A stretch of 64,000 bases of DNA from Struthio camelus (GCF_040807025.1 NC_090943.1:125735400-125799399), one strand, 5' to 3'. Shown: positions 51,901 to 62,539, counted from the first letter of the stretch. Notes: generated from the letters alone by a model not told the origin. Made by a program: numbers and translations.

Positions 51901-53152
51901 TAAGATCATTTTCAACAGAAATTTGTGTACAAACCTTTCTTTCTAAATGAAGCAGCAGCTTTCAACACTAAGCGAACAAGTTTTCCAAAATATTTTTCTG
52001 TGTGGAAACAAGTCTTGTCTGTCGTTTCCCCCCCCCCCCCCCCCCGGGTTCTGCATGGCCATATTTTCATTTTTAACCAGGCTAGGAGGATTGCCAACTC
52101 ATGGGTTGCTGTTAAGAGAAAGCTTGTTACCTGTCTCTTTTATTGTTAATGGGGAAATGTATTGTTCTGATGACCTTATATGTGAGCATAAAGTTACAAT
52201 GGAGAAGCTTGAGAAACTGTTCCAAAAAAATCTTTTTATCGCCCTGTCTTTTCCTCTACTTATGACTATGTCTTGATTTAATCCAGAAGGATTTGTATGG
52301 CTTAGATCATCTGTTTCTAATTTATTACCTAAATCATAATTACTTCTCTGGGACTTGAATTCTTTTGTACAGCCACTGAATTGTGATGCAACTAGAGAAT
52401 TGAATTCAGTTTCGGTATAAGTAGCTGGAGCAGATAAACTGTTTAAATAGCTATCCAGTGCAAACTCTGCATCTCTGTAATAATAAAATAAATGGGGCAT
52501 GTAGGAGTGAGATTGATAGTTTTCCAGAAATAGCTAAGTTTTAAGTGAAACAAACGGCTCTTCACTGATGAATGTTTGCCATAAATAGATTGGTGGTACT
52601 CTGTTCTTATTTGTTATAGGGATTTATCTTTAGGAAAAATGACTCGTCAAATATCAGGAGAAGAAAGTGAGTGCAGTGGTGAGGTGGAGTCTTCTGCAGT
52701 AGAAGCAGACCAGGGTACGCTGGGTGAGGACAGCTGGTAAATACTGTTTTATTTCACATAAAATATATTTCTATTTATCTTAGAGTACATTTTTAAATGA
52801 TTGGTCTTATATAAATTTTGCACAGCTGAGGAATTTGGCATTTTATTGCACCTGTTTGTAGCTATCCCATGTTTCATACGGGCCCTCAGGACAGATCATT
52901 TTAGTGTGTATGTTTAAGCGATCACTGGTATAAGTGATAAGTTGAACAAGTCTTGCAAATGTTTGGTGGATTGCAGGCATAAAACTACTATGGATAATCA
53001 TATTAGTTTATATTTAATAAAGCTTATTGATCTGTTGTTGCAGCTCAGATAAAGAGAATCATGAGGCATGCTGGAGTGGCTCTTTGGCAGAAAATTCTGT
53101 ACCAGAAATTGAAGTCGCTGAGGTAGCGTATACTGCTGATGAAGAAGAATAG
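32841..53152 (+). CDS. SNX16: sorting nexin 16 (SNX16), complete spliced CDS
   Basis: The coding exons are 32841-33212, 37058-37144, 41544-41692, 47550-47619, 50981-51117, 52620-52736 and 53044-53152. Joined, they give 1041 bases: 346 codons plus TAG, close to the human protein (about 344 residues). Residues 1-105 form a Ser/Thr-rich N-terminus. The PX domain spans roughly 107-218, with the phosphoinositide-binding RRYTDF motif at 142-147 and the Pro-rich PPKRWF loop at 166-171. Residues 228-272 form a predicted coiled coil rich in Leu, Glu and Lys. The acidic tail ends in EIEVAEVAY and several Glu. Known for the family: SNX16 binds PI3P on early and late endosomes, oligomerises through its coiled coil and acts in endosome-to-lysosome sorting. 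Every junction is GT-AG and keeps frame. The identification rests on family recognition, not on an alignment. Confidence 0.97.
33370..33452 (-). repeat. MIR/L2-like ancient repeat fragment (intron 2)
   Basis: CCCATTTAACAGGTGGGGGA followed by ATTGAGCC matches the reverse orientation of the CATTTTACAGATGGGGAAACTGAGG block shared by MIR and L2 ends. It is a degenerate copy 160 bases after coding exon 2, and its edges are approximate. The rest of intron 2 (33213-37057) shows nothing recognisable apart from a short ATG/ATT triplet run near 36391-36416 and a duplicated TTTAATCCTGCAT at 36588-36617. Confidence 0.6.
37058..37144 (+). CDS. SNX16: SNX16 coding exon 3 (residues 125-153)
   Basis: The acceptor TTGTTTTTCCACATAG ends at 37057 and the donor AAG|GTAAGT follows 37144, phase 0 on both sides. 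It encodes [20 protein letters not shown] then TDFSRLNDK, including the Arg pair that contacts the PI3P phosphate in PX domains. The frame stays open into the intron to 37552. Confidence 0.97.
39428..39823 (-). other. unassigned 131-codon open frame in SNX16 intron 3
   Basis: A minus-strand frame of 131 codons lies within intron 3 (37145-41543). Its product has several Cys and His ([25 protein letters not shown]) but no domain that I recognise. No promoter or splice context was identified. It may be a chance frame or a remnant of an old mobile element; the surrounding 38.4-39.3 kb also looks like decayed repeat sequence. Intron 3 additionally holds a 25-base A-run at 41061-41085. Confidence 0.2.
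41544..41692 (+). CDS. SNX16: SNX16 coding exon 4 (residues 154-203)
   Basis: The acceptor TTGGTTTCTATTTTAG ends at 41543 and the donor TG|GTACGT follows 41692, leaving two bases of a split Cys codon. It encodes [40 protein letters not shown] and LVAHKDIAN, the centre of the PX domain with its membrane-insertion loop and helices. Confidence 0.97.
42400..43880 (+). mobile_element. decayed CR1/L3-type LINE in SNX16 intron 4
   Basis: Broken reverse-transcriptase similarity runs in order on the + strand. [16 protein letters not shown] lies near 42489-42536, [19 protein letters not shown] at 42647-42703 (compare the GPDGFHPRILKEL motif of CR1-clade RTs), [16 protein letters not shown] near 43058-43105, and a MKFNV.KCK-like piece near 43138-43170. 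The far end, GAGCTAGATGGGCTTTTGGT with CTGACTGA (43839-43866), resembles the 3' end of L3-like CR1 elements. Many stops and frameshifts make it a fossil, clearly older than the CR1 at 22953-24373. Edges are estimates. Confidence 0.7.
44196..44223. repeat. perfect inverted repeat, 11-bp arms, 6-base loop
   Basis: CATTACACCCT (44196-44206) pairs exactly with AGGGTGTAATG (44213-44223). It lies in SNX16 intron 4, about 320 bases past the LINE fossil, so it would form a hairpin in the pre-mRNA. Intron 4 (41693-47549) also contains unassigned sequence such as a 62-codon frame at 45609-45797 that I do not recognise. Confidence 0.9.
47550..47619 (+). CDS. SNX16: SNX16 coding exon 5 (residues 203-226)
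   Basis: The acceptor is TTATTTGGTAAAG, ending at 47549; a T-rich tract lies a few bases upstream and the AAG is weaker than the other acceptors of the gene. The donor AGG|GTAAGT follows 47619. The first base completes the Cys codon split with exon 4. It encodes [20 protein letters not shown] then ESR, closing the PX domain and entering the linker. Intron 5 (47620-50980) holds a 29-base T-run followed by a GA repeat at 48874-48915. Confidence 0.96.
48874..48915 (+). repeat. poly(T)29 followed by (GA)n
   Basis: A 29-base T-run at 48874-48902 passes directly into a GA dinucleotide run to 48915. It is probably a slippage-prone microsatellite in intron 5. Confidence 0.95.
49710..49732. repeat. 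perfect inverted repeat, 10-bp arms, 3-base loop
   Basis: TTCTCATCTG (49710-49719) and CAGATGAGAA (49723-49732) pair exactly around TAG, with a further G-U and T-A pair outside. It sits in SNX16 intron 5. Confidence 0.9.
50981..51117 (+). CDS. SNX16: SNX16 coding exon 6 (residues 227-272), coiled coil
   Basis: The acceptor AATCTTTCTTGTAG ends at 50980 and the donor AG|GTATGT follows 51117. It encodes [20 protein letters not shown] and [20 protein letters not shown] then IERRIR, a heptad-patterned coiled coil. Known for SNX16: this segment drives oligomerisation and helps determine endosome localisation. The Arg codon is split with the next exon. Confidence 0.97.
52028..52045 (+). repeat. poly(C)18 run in SNX16 intron 6
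   Basis: Eighteen consecutive C are read at 52028-52045. Runs of this length are error-prone in sequencing and assembly, so the exact number is unsafe. Nothing else recognisable was seen in intron 6 (51118-52619). Confidence 0.9.
52620..52736 (+). CDS. SNX16: SNX16 coding exon 7 (residues 272-311)
   Basis: The acceptor CTTATTTGTTATAG ends at 52619 and the donor TG|GTAAAT follows 52736. The encoded stretch ([20 protein letters not shown], then [18 protein letters not shown]) is Ser/Glu-rich and lies just after the coiled coil. It appears, from memory, less like the mammalian protein than the exons before it. The phase agrees with both neighbours. Confidence 0.9.
53044..53152 (+). CDS. SNX16: SNX16 last coding exon 8 (residues 311-346 and stop)
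   Basis: The acceptor CTGTTGTTGCAG ends at 53043 after a short 307-base intron. The exon encodes [20 protein letters not shown] then [15 protein letters not shown] and a TAG stop at 53150-53152. EIEVAEVAY is the conserved SNX16 C-terminal signature, and it fixes the frame and the end of the gene. Confidence 0.95.
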
Positions 53153-54543
53153 ATCAGTAGCAGCTGCTGTTACCTTACAAGTGATGCTTGGGACAGACTC
53201 TGTGGGTAGGGGCATATAGTAGCTGTAAAGAATTTACAGCAAAGAGCAAGAATGCACATAGTGAATGTTTACATAAATCCTTACAAATTATTGACATAAG
53301 AAATATACTCAGTGCTGCTTTGATTTCAGTTTTTATCTAGCCTTTATATATTTAATATATTAAAGTCTAATAAGGGCTAAAATCAGATAAAATTTAGATA
53401 ATGTACGTATGCGTTTGACTTTTCTAGTGAAGTGACAAAAACTTCACGTTGCATCAGCAAACAGATTTAACTAGCACATCATATGTTGCCACTGATGGGT
53501 CACATTTGATGTGCTCATCTGTTTGGTATTTTTGTTTTCATATTCTTATAGCCATAAATTAATGCTTGTTGAAGTAAAAATAGACTCATCTTACATTTAA
53601 TAAGAGTGTAGAATTTGTTGTTTTTAAATTCTAAAAATGAAGATTATTTCTCTGGAAATTTTAATGCAATGCAATAGGAAAACTTACAGTACCAAGAGAA
53701 AAGTACTTAAAATGGGATTACAGTTGGACATTTTAATCAAAAACTGGTCATTTTTGCTGAAGGAACTAACATGAGACCCCCAAAACACTGTGTATTTACA
53801 TCCCAAGAGAGCATGCTGTAATACTTTGTTTAGTTCGGTAATGCTACTTTTAAATCTGGGATATCTTTGCTATATACCCACATAACAGTATGTCAGTGAG
53901 TTTGCCTTTTACCTGGAACACTACCTCTTACCATCTTGCAAATGCATTCATGCCTTGTTTAAAAATATTCTAGATTATATGGAGATAACTGAAGGACTTG
54001 TAAAGAAGCCATATTTTTTTCTGCACAGTTCATAACTAGATTGAATCTAGTTGCAATGTATTTTTGTTTCAATGATTTGTATACATGGGGATATTGCTAC
54101 ATATGTTCTATAGCCTATTTTTCAAAGCATATTAAGACAGGAGATGCACTTTATTATAATTAAGACTCTGTTGTGCCAAGTTCAGTTGGCTAGTTGGTTG
54201 AGAAAGGGGAGTTGCAGGGAGAGGATTATGTAGTGCCTTTTTGTATTTTACTTGTTCATTATTGCAGAATTTTGTTACAGTGCTCTGGGTCAGCTTTATG
54301 GAATCTTTGACAGCTTGTCTCTGTTCGCTTATTTACTGAAAGTGCCTTGTTTTATTCTGCTTTTCCAATAGGAAGAATGCTGTTTTGTTTTAATCTTTTT
54401 TTTTTTCCCCCTATACCACCCACATCTTTGTTTAATGTCGTTAATATGCAGTGTCTTTGTGCTGGAGTTTTCAAAGGGAGCTTTGTACTTCAGGCTGTGC
54501 ATACAATGACCTTTATGCAGAACTGTATAAACCTTCCTAGTGA

Positions 54544-54549
54544 AATAAA
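54544..54549 (+). terminator. SNX16: proximal poly(A) signal AATAAA
   Basis: Canonical hexamer 1.4 kb after the SNX16 stop. Use of this site would shorten the 3' UTR by about 300 bases. Confidence 0.5.
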
Positions 54550-54849
54550 ACTATGGAAAAAACACCTGTCTTCTCTTTTCCACAGTAGAAAATATTCTGA
54601 ACACCCTGTCTGTTTAAAAAAAGACAATATTATGAGAGAGAGATGTCTTTTTCTTCAGTTATTTCATGCAATTACTCAGCTCTTGGTCCAAGTTCCATTT
54701 ATCCTTGTACCAAAAATTGTCTGCCATGAATATGAGAATGCTGTAACAACACACCAGAAAACTTACTGTACTTCTGCTGAAGATTAAAATGAAAAATGAC
54801 TGATCTTTTTTATATTCTATGTGAATCCTCATAGACATTGAGTGAACTC

Positions 54850-54855
54850 AATAAA
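54850..54855 (+). terminator. SNX16: distal poly(A) signal AATAAA
   Basis: Canonical hexamer with a T/GT-rich downstream element around 54890. It is the most likely main end of the SNX16 transcript. Confidence 0.65.
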
Positions 54856-54875
54856 GTTATGACACCTGTTGAAAA

Positions 54876-57800
54876 TTCGTATAATCTTTGTTAGATGTTA
54901 CTTACCTATTTGAAAATAAGATTGAACTGTGTCTATTAAGATAATATTAGCTTTAGAGCTATAAATGTTTTAAAATTTTTGAAAAGGTGCTTGGTCCATA
55001 TATGATAGGAATTTTTAAAAGGATTTTATCTAGGTAAATCTGCAAATCTCATCACTAAAGATTAAAGCATGATACAAACATTTTACAGTTTAGTTATGAG
55101 AGGGCAAAGGAATGGGAATTTTGTTGTGCTCTGTCTTTAAGCTTATAAAATATTTTGCTATCCCTAAGTATTTAGTATCACATGAATAGACACTTCTAAT
55201 TGGAGTCAAGATTCCCTTAATCTGAGCTGAACAAATGATTTTGTTCAGCAGTTGTGGGAAGGGGTACCATGTATGTTATAGGTGAATGAATGGTTATCCC
55301 ACTAATACAAATGCTGAATTCTTCAATTTGTGCAGCCCAAGGTGGCCTATAATACTGATAGAGATGGTTTCTGGTACTAATTTTTTTTCTAGTGTTTTTG
55401 CTCCCATTCTGGCGCTCTTTTCCACCCACTTGCTGAAGTATTGACTTGCTGCTGTGATTTCAATACAGAAAATGCCAACTTACAATTATTTCATTTGTGA
55501 GAATTGGACGATGGAATTCTGTTTGGGTTCTCCACAATGAGTGGAGTAAAATTTGAACTGAATTCGTAGCAGAGTCAACTAATTGTAAGGACTGCAACCA
55601 GTGACAGACACGCTTTGTTCTCTTCTGTTGTAGATAAATCACTCTAACCACTATTATCTTAATAGTCCAACTAGTGATTTACAATTTATTTTACCTCAGT
55701 TCTAGATTTTGGTACACTGTACTCAGCTTAATCTTACTGGAGTTTTGCTCTTATTTCAGATTATTTTTGAAAGTTAATTATCCTTCAGGATTTTATGATC
55801 CTCCAAAGCACTTGCAGCCCGCCTACGCTCTGTTTTTCTGTTTGTGATTTGTATAGTCCTAAATGAATTAAAATGCTGAACAGTACTGAATCAAGAATGA
55901 GTCCCTATAAAACTCCCACTTCATACCTTTCCCACTCTGACAACCATTAATTACTGTGAGTATAATAGGGCCATTGAAGGAGCTCAAGGAAGAGAGCAAA
56001 TTCACTAATTCATGAAACTGCACCTGACAACTGTAGGAGAGAGTAGCCTACAAAGTGTTTGCCAGTATGTTACTGCCTTCATTTTCATGTGTTAAGCATC
56101 TGTTTGGTGCTTTGGGGTTTATAGCTGTGGAAGAAAGCGGAAGGGCAAGTGGGTATGTCCAGGTGGTATGTCTGTCCCAAACTGTTTTTTTACCTTGTAC
56201 GTCTGCATTATCTTGATTTTTCAGTCTGCGGTTTGCACTCCCTATTGAAGCATTGCTGTGGAGCAGTAGTAATTATCCTGCCAGATGTTTGGGTTTCTAG
56301 TAGAACTGGTAACATGCAACTTTCTGCAGGAAGTTTTACACTTTCTCATTATTTTATTTCTATGTTACAGCAAGCTCTAGTAATCACTGACAGAAGAATT
56401 TTGAAGACTCATCCTGTGAAATTGGTGCTGCTGCAATCAGAGCTGTTTTTACAAAATGTCAAATGCCGCAAGTAAATAGCTAGGGTCATGAATCTCCATG
56501 GAAAGGCAGAATGCTGTGGGGAATATTCCCGTTATGGAATACCAGCTCTCAGGGGTCTGTCTTTCTGTCATTTCTTCGTGCATTTCAATTAATTATTTGT
56601 CCCATAGGTCAGTACCTCTAGGTTTCTAGACAGATCCAGCATTCAAAGATAGACATAGTTATGTACCTATGCACCTATAAAGTGTAGGACGTATTTTTAA
56701 AGGATTCTAGAGTATCTGAGCTTTATTCTCTCATGCATGTTTCTTTTACTTAAACCTGGGAAACTGACAATGTAGCCATCTCCAAAAGAGAGATGCTCTT
56801 GCTAAGAGTTTGTATTCTGGGTCCGGTAGCAGTGCATCTTTTTGTTCTACAACTTCTTTTTATCTTCGTCACCTTTTTAAATGCATGGAAGATTTTAACC
56901 TCCTATCTGGAGGAAGTTAACATTCACTAGGCTAACGTTCACTAGCTTAACATTCACTAAATGTTAGCTTCTGTGATAGCCTAACCCATTCAGAAACCTC
57001 TTCTAGAAACCTCTTTCTAGGGTTTCGTTATCCAGTACTGGGTTTCTTTGTAATTTTTTGTTATGTTAACCTTTTTCATAGTTTTGTTTCAGAGGGCAAT
57101 ATCTGAATTTGGTCCTTCTCATGTGTGCACTTGCAGGGAAACAAACTGAGCTAGGCTTTCTTTATTAGGTGTTTTTAACCAGTCTTTTGCAAAGTTTGAT
57201 TTATTTTTTATGTGATATGACTGTAGAGATTTGGAAGAGTAGAACAGTGGGGAAAATGCAGTTCTTCTTTATATAATATATATAAAGGATTAACATAATC
57301 TTACCTTGTAATGGATATACATGACAAACTGCAGTCATCCCCACTTACAGTAATAGTGACCCTGGCCATATATATCATGCTGTTGGTTTATAGATTAGTC
57401 TCCATTTGGATGACTTGAATGTTATACTGGAATAGAAAATTTTTCTCTCTAAATTTCTCCTCGGGTTTATGAATGTAAAACTATTCTGATGATTGCTCCA
57501 GAGTTAGGAGGACACTGTCGTGAGATATGTCTAAGCATAACCCAATCCTTCATATGCAAAGCGTCTTTTTCTTCTGGTGGGCACATTTCATAAAGCCCCA
57601 AAACATTGTTTTATTCAGTAGCATCAAAATAAACTTATGCCAGCATTAAAGGATGCTGTTTAACAAGGGTCAGTCTGAGTTACAGTTAAGCTGCCCAGAG
57701 CTGGCTCAAAGAGAAGCTTTTTTTCCATTGTCACTTAGAAGTAACAGGACAGCTGAAGGAGCTGTTCAAAAGGCAAAACCTACTTTGTTGTTAAGGGTAA

Positions 57801-58365
57801 TTCTGTGCAGCTGAATAAATCAGAAAGCCTGACGTTTGAGTCATTCTTGTGAATGCTGTTCTAACTGAACTGGCAAGTTCTTGCGCTCTCTTGCTCGCTC
57901 ACCTTTCTATTTGTATATATGTATATTTTTTTTAACCTCCAACCTAAAGGAGGAAAAGTACTCTGCAGCTCACTTGCCTCTTGTGTGTACCCCAGATCCT
58001 TATCCTATACTTGTTCCTTCTTGTGTAGCTTATGCTTTTTCTGTCTCGTCAAGGACATTATTGTTCTGAACTGGGACTCTGCCTTCGCTTGCAGTTATCA
58101 CAGTGTTGTGCTGGGACCAATCCAGGCCAGCACCCTGGTATTGTACAGATTCCAACCTGTGAGCAGTGTGGTTCTGGGAAAAGAGGAAATTTGAAACTGG
58201 GGAAGTGGGAGCAGAAAGCTTGAATAATTTTTATCAGTCATCTAGCACTGTCACTATTAGCCAGAGCTGAACCCCTTCTGCTTGAGGAAACAAGAAGGTG
58301 TGACCACAGAAGGTGTTCACCGTGTGCTGCCCTGACAGCGCTACCACAGGTCTTGCCTGCCCGCC
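54876..58365. other. intergenic DNA downstream of SNX16
   Basis: No exon recognised on either strand. The interval contains a 3 x 15 bp tandem repeat at 56916-56960 and a 2 x 14 bp duplication near 56992-57019. I looked on the minus strand for CHMP4C, the downstream neighbour expected from the human gene order, and saw nothing convincing. Confidence 0.5.
56916..56960 (+). repeat. tandem repeat, 3 x 15 bp
   Basis: The units are GTTAACATTCACTAG, GCTAACGTTCACTAG and CTTAACATTCACTAA. A separate AGAAACCTCTTTCT-type duplication follows at about 56992-57019. Confidence 0.85.
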
Positions 58366-58438
58366 AGCACTGTGGCTTAGCTGATTAAAACATCTGCCTC
58401 ATGAACGAGGATCCTGGGCTCAACTCCCAACAGCAGCT
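58366..58438 (+). pseudogene. tRNA-Thr-like relic (tRNA pseudogene or tRNA-derived SINE head)
   Basis: The 73 bases align end to end with the vertebrate tRNA-Thr (CGT type) sequence as I remember it. TGTGGCTTAGCTGATTAAAA covers the A box and D arm (58371-58390). CTGCCTCATGAACGAGG lies at the anticodon arm, with CAT in place of CGT. ATCCTGGGCTCAACTCCC is the variable loop and T arm, with a B-box-like GGGCTCAACTCCC. One base is missing between anticodon arm and variable region, the B box has lost the invariant GTTC, and the anticodon stem no longer pairs over five bases. The ends can still pair partly (AGC with GCT, CTGT with ACAG). It is therefore probably not a working tRNA gene. Confidence 0.55.
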
Positions 58439-58669
58439 GAATCTGACCTGCCTTAAGGGGAGCTGGTAGTTTCTGCACAACCCCTTGTTAAGCCTTCAGA
58501 AGTAGTGTTTTAACCTATGTTGTGATTTTCAACACAATCTCCATGGAGACCTTTGCCCCCTACGCTATCCGAAAAGTTTACTGTTTCACACTCAGCACTT
58601 CCTGTGACTGAAGAACATCGAAGGGTTCTCCAAGTTTTGCATTTATCCCCAGTTTGTACCTGAGAGATG

Positions 58670-58756
58670 TATATTGTATTACCTCTGCTTTGCAGATAGG
58701 GGAAATGAGGAGGAAAGCGATTATCTGATTCACCCTAAATGCACAGTAAGTCAGTT
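58670..58756 (-). repeat. MIR/L2-like ancient repeat fragment
   Basis: The sequence TTTGCAGATAGGGGAAATGA followed by GGAGGAAAGCGATTA and, later, CACAGTAAGTCAG follows the order of the reverse-oriented MIR/L2 core (ACAGATGGGGAAACTGAGG, then AGTGACTTGCC, then CACAGCAAGT). It is about 230 bases right of the tRNA-like relic and in the opposite sense to what a single MIR element would give. Confidence 0.6.
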
Positions 58757-60784
58757 CGTATAGCCCTTGTGTTACTGCTGATGCCATAGACTTGTCAGCA
58801 GTTTTAAATTAAATGATTCACTGATCTGGTGAGACTCCTGCCTGTATTCAGGAACTATGCTTTGGGGTAACTTGACTAGGTTTCAAGTAGATCTAAATAT
58901 CCTTGCTCATTAATTAATAGCTGATTCTGTTTGGGGGAGGGAGGGTGTTTTAGTTTAAACTGAAAACTTGAGGATCTTTGCGTGAACATGGTGAGAAAGA
59001 AGCCTCTTTTCTCTGAAAGTCCTGTGGGTTAATGCTTTTCATCTAAAAGAAGCCACAGCACTTTAATGGAAATGCTGAGGATGACTCTGTGAAATGCTTC
59101 TCATTTTTTCATTTTGCAATTATGCAGGTTTGTCAAGCATTGCTCATCCAGCAAGTGCCTAACTGGAGAAAGTTGCATATTGACCTTTTAAGATCTTATT
59201 ACTGGTTCACATGCTTAAAAATAAATAAATACATGTAGTTTAAGAAGTAGTTGAGGCATGTGATGAATCTCCTACAGGATGTCTCCTCTTGAATTTCCTG
59301 TGGCTCTTTCCTGGTTGTTCTCTGCACTTCTGCTAACCAAGTTATGGGGTGGATAGCTTGTGATTTGAAGGGCTTTCTCTTTCTCCCTCATTCTGTAGTA
59401 TGTACATTACTCTTACAGGGGCAAGCAGAGATTTCAGGTGAGAGAGGCACCCTATTATGGCAGTTAGTTTGTATGTTTAGGGAAAATCTTGCCCTGAAGA
59501 AGTTTTCAGCATCAGTTGCTAATTTAGAGAACTTCTAGCATAGCTTGTCGTTATAATGTAAACCTAATAAAACATGACATAACTCTTCTTAGATTTGATC
59601 TGAGCAAGGAGATAATAACTTCTGTGGCAAGAGGTAGATGAGAAAAAAATGTCTCATTCTGTGGAATCTTTTGAAAATATTAAAACCAGCCATTCAGGGA
59701 GATGGTGATGTGCCTATGAAGGTGTTGCTTCTGCTTACATATACAAGAAGAGCCCAGATAAGTCAGCTTCTTGTGGAGCTAATTTCTTTTTCATCTGACA
59801 TACCAATCAGATTTGACTCACTCATCCCTACTTAAAAAAGCAATTAAAAAATAAGGTGTCAGTGTTGCAAAACTGATGTAAAAACTGATGTGTTACGGGG
59901 TATTAAACAATGAAAATTTAGCTCAAGCTTGCTTGTTTCTTAACGTGAGGAAGAGGGCATATGCAAATAATTACTTTTACGTTTGCTGCCGCTGTGTTGT
60001 GAACGACTACTGGCGTCCTTGGTGCGTTATGTGAATGTTTCAAATCCGAATCTACCAGATCACGGAAAGGCCTAGATCTTTTGCTTTTCAAAGGACATAT
60101 GTCACACAAGACTCACGCTATTGTAAAGGTCAAAGCACTAGATTTCTTCTCTCAACATACAGACTTCTTGTTTCTAGGCCTGCTAGGCCCATGATGGTAT
60201 ACAGTGGAATAGTGAAGCAAATGTTAGCTCAGATTTCAATTTAATCAAATATGAGATATCTGATCTCTAGACAGATTCTCAGTCTACACACATTGATGGC
60301 TTGACTGCCTGGGATTTACTCAGTGATTTTTTTTTTTTTCCCCCTCCTAATGTCTCCTTTGTGAAATGTAACCTTTTGTGTTCTGACTAAAGGTGTCTGA
60401 TAAAATATATAGGTAAGATCCATAGTCATTTTAATGCTATTACAAGCCATTTCTATAATTTCTTGATCCACGCAGAAAAATTTTTTTCTTACTTCAGCTC
60501 ACTGTTCAACTAATTCAATTAGACACGTTTTGCTGACATTTTGCAAAGCATTGGGAGCTGTAGGTTTCAACCTGAAAAGTGTGAGGTGATCTCTGCTACC
60601 CAAGTTCAGCTATTAACTTTTGAAACTTTGCATTACCAGTGACCTTCCTATGGCTGTAACATGATCCATTCTACTTCTGCGTCCATATACAGTTTTCTTT
60701 GTCTCCTTTTTGTTTTAGCTGCAATGACCTCAGCCAAAGAAGGCATTTTTCGGTGGAGCACTCTAACACTTCGTCCTGGAAGTA

Positions 60785-60810
60785 TCACCAAAGAAAGGTG
60801 TCTTTGGTGA
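60785..60810. repeat. perfect inverted repeat, 10-bp arms, 6-base loop
   Basis: TCACCAAAGA (60785-60794) and TCTTTGGTGA (60801-60810) are exact complements around AAGGTG. Confidence 0.9.
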
Positions 60811-62539
60811 GGGAGGGTTAAAAGCAGGGTGATTTTGGAGATTGCTGAGAAGCTCTGAGCTACCTGCTCTCACCACTGCAGTCTCTCTCTGCCACTGGCA
60901 CGTTTCTAGCTCAGCTGAGACCTTCTGACAGCCTCTTGTAGTGGAAGATGAAGGGTTTATTCTCTCAAGCTTTTGCTCACGTGATGTAAAGAATATGTTT
61001 GCAAAGCATGGGGAGAGAATCAGAGCAATATCCATTTACATCTCTGATCTACTGCCTTGCTCCTAATATTGTCCTTGTATGGTTTCCTCTTTCAAGACTA
61101 TTATTATCCTTCTGGAGGAACATTTGGTAGCATATGGAGAACTCTAATGATACCTTAAGGGGGATACACCGGGTGGTGCAGAGAGTAGCTATGCTTCTTC
61201 AAACACATTAAAGCTTTTTCTGGAGAGTTCAGCAAACCACCCTGATTATGCATAGGCATTGCACTAGAAAAACTAATAAGTCTGCAGAGTTTGTTCCTTA
61301 GTGGTCAAAGAGGCTAAACGCAAGTCAGCCTGACTGTATAGCCAATTCTGAAAATGAGGCCAACCTGCTTGCTTGCTGAACATGTCAGTTCAGACTCAGT
61401 TTCCTTTGATGAACAAGACCTCTCCTTAGTAAAATTACCTTTAAGCTCCTCAAGAAATCGAAGTGATGAGTTCAACATTTTTAAATGCCCTCAACTGCCT
61501 CAAAACCAACAGTTGCTATGCATTCCTGCAGGCATGTCCCCACCTAAGCCAATGCCACACTGATGCTACTGCACAGTGATGGAAGTACTCTGAATCCTAG
61601 CAAGGGTGGAGCGAGACTGACTTGACCAAGAAATAGCTCTTACCAACTGAGTGTCCTCAAAGCACATCTCTGATGTGCCAGTGGAGGTGGCTGAGGACTG
61701 GGGAAGGCAGGAGAAGAGAAAGAGGCTAGAGAAGCAGCTCAGAAGGTCAGTTGGTTTTTAAGGGAGTATTTTAGTTTTGAACAAGAGGGGATTTGTATAA
61801 TGTGGGAGACACCCCCCCCCCCCGCACCACTTTTAAAGTTTCCCTTCCTAGCAGACCCTTTTCCCTCTTGTGTGAGCAATAAGAAAGGCTGAAATCAGGC
61901 CCTGTGTGAAAATCACTGCCTTTTGAGCCTGGCCGTATGCTGAACGCAGAGCTCCACCTGGAGGTGCGCAGAGTCCAAGCCTGCTGCTGCTGGAGCTAAT
62001 CACTGCTGCTTGGAGAGGGCAGGACCGTTGCAAATGGTAGTATGCTGGGCACTTAACTAGCCTTATATACATATAGGGCATGTACAATAGGGTATATACA
62101 ACAGGTAGGTATAAGGTATAGATCATTACTCTATATATGCCTGCATATAGGCTGTCCTGGCTGACTTCAGTTAGTTCAGCAGCTGTACGGAGGTTCCTTT
62201 GGTAAAGCTGAGTCCAATCACAAAAGTGAATACAATTTGTTGATATATTAAACAGAGCTGAACAGTTCCATTCCTGTTAAAGTGCCTATGTTTTACTTTT
62301 AGAGGAAATAATGGTAATAAGTGGGGGGAGAGGAGGGGCTACCTATGTAAACATTATTTGGAGCCATAAAACAATTCCTTGTCCACTAATACAGTGTATC
62401 CTTGAAAGCTGATGTCACAGTAAGGAAAATTATCAAATTCAGAATGATTGGTCTCCCATCTATTTTTACTAAATTTAGCTAACAAACATCAGATTCTCAA
62501 TTTAGGCACATATTACCATTAAAAGCTAGCAGAATGAGA

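Larger units (their letters stand above)
53153..54875 (+). other. SNX16: SNX16 3' UTR (end approximate)
   Basis: AT-rich sequence without introns follows the stop. Two canonical AATAAA signals occur, at 54544-54549 and 54850-54855. The second is followed by GT/T-rich sequence near 54880-54900, so cleavage about 20 bases after it is likely. An open frame of 146 codons (54347-54787) lies inside and is probably chance. Confidence 0.75.

Noticed and set aside
58366-58438. Functional tRNA gene with a CAT anticodon
   Set aside because: The anticodon stem does not pair over five bases, one base is missing and the B box is degraded. A relic is the better reading.
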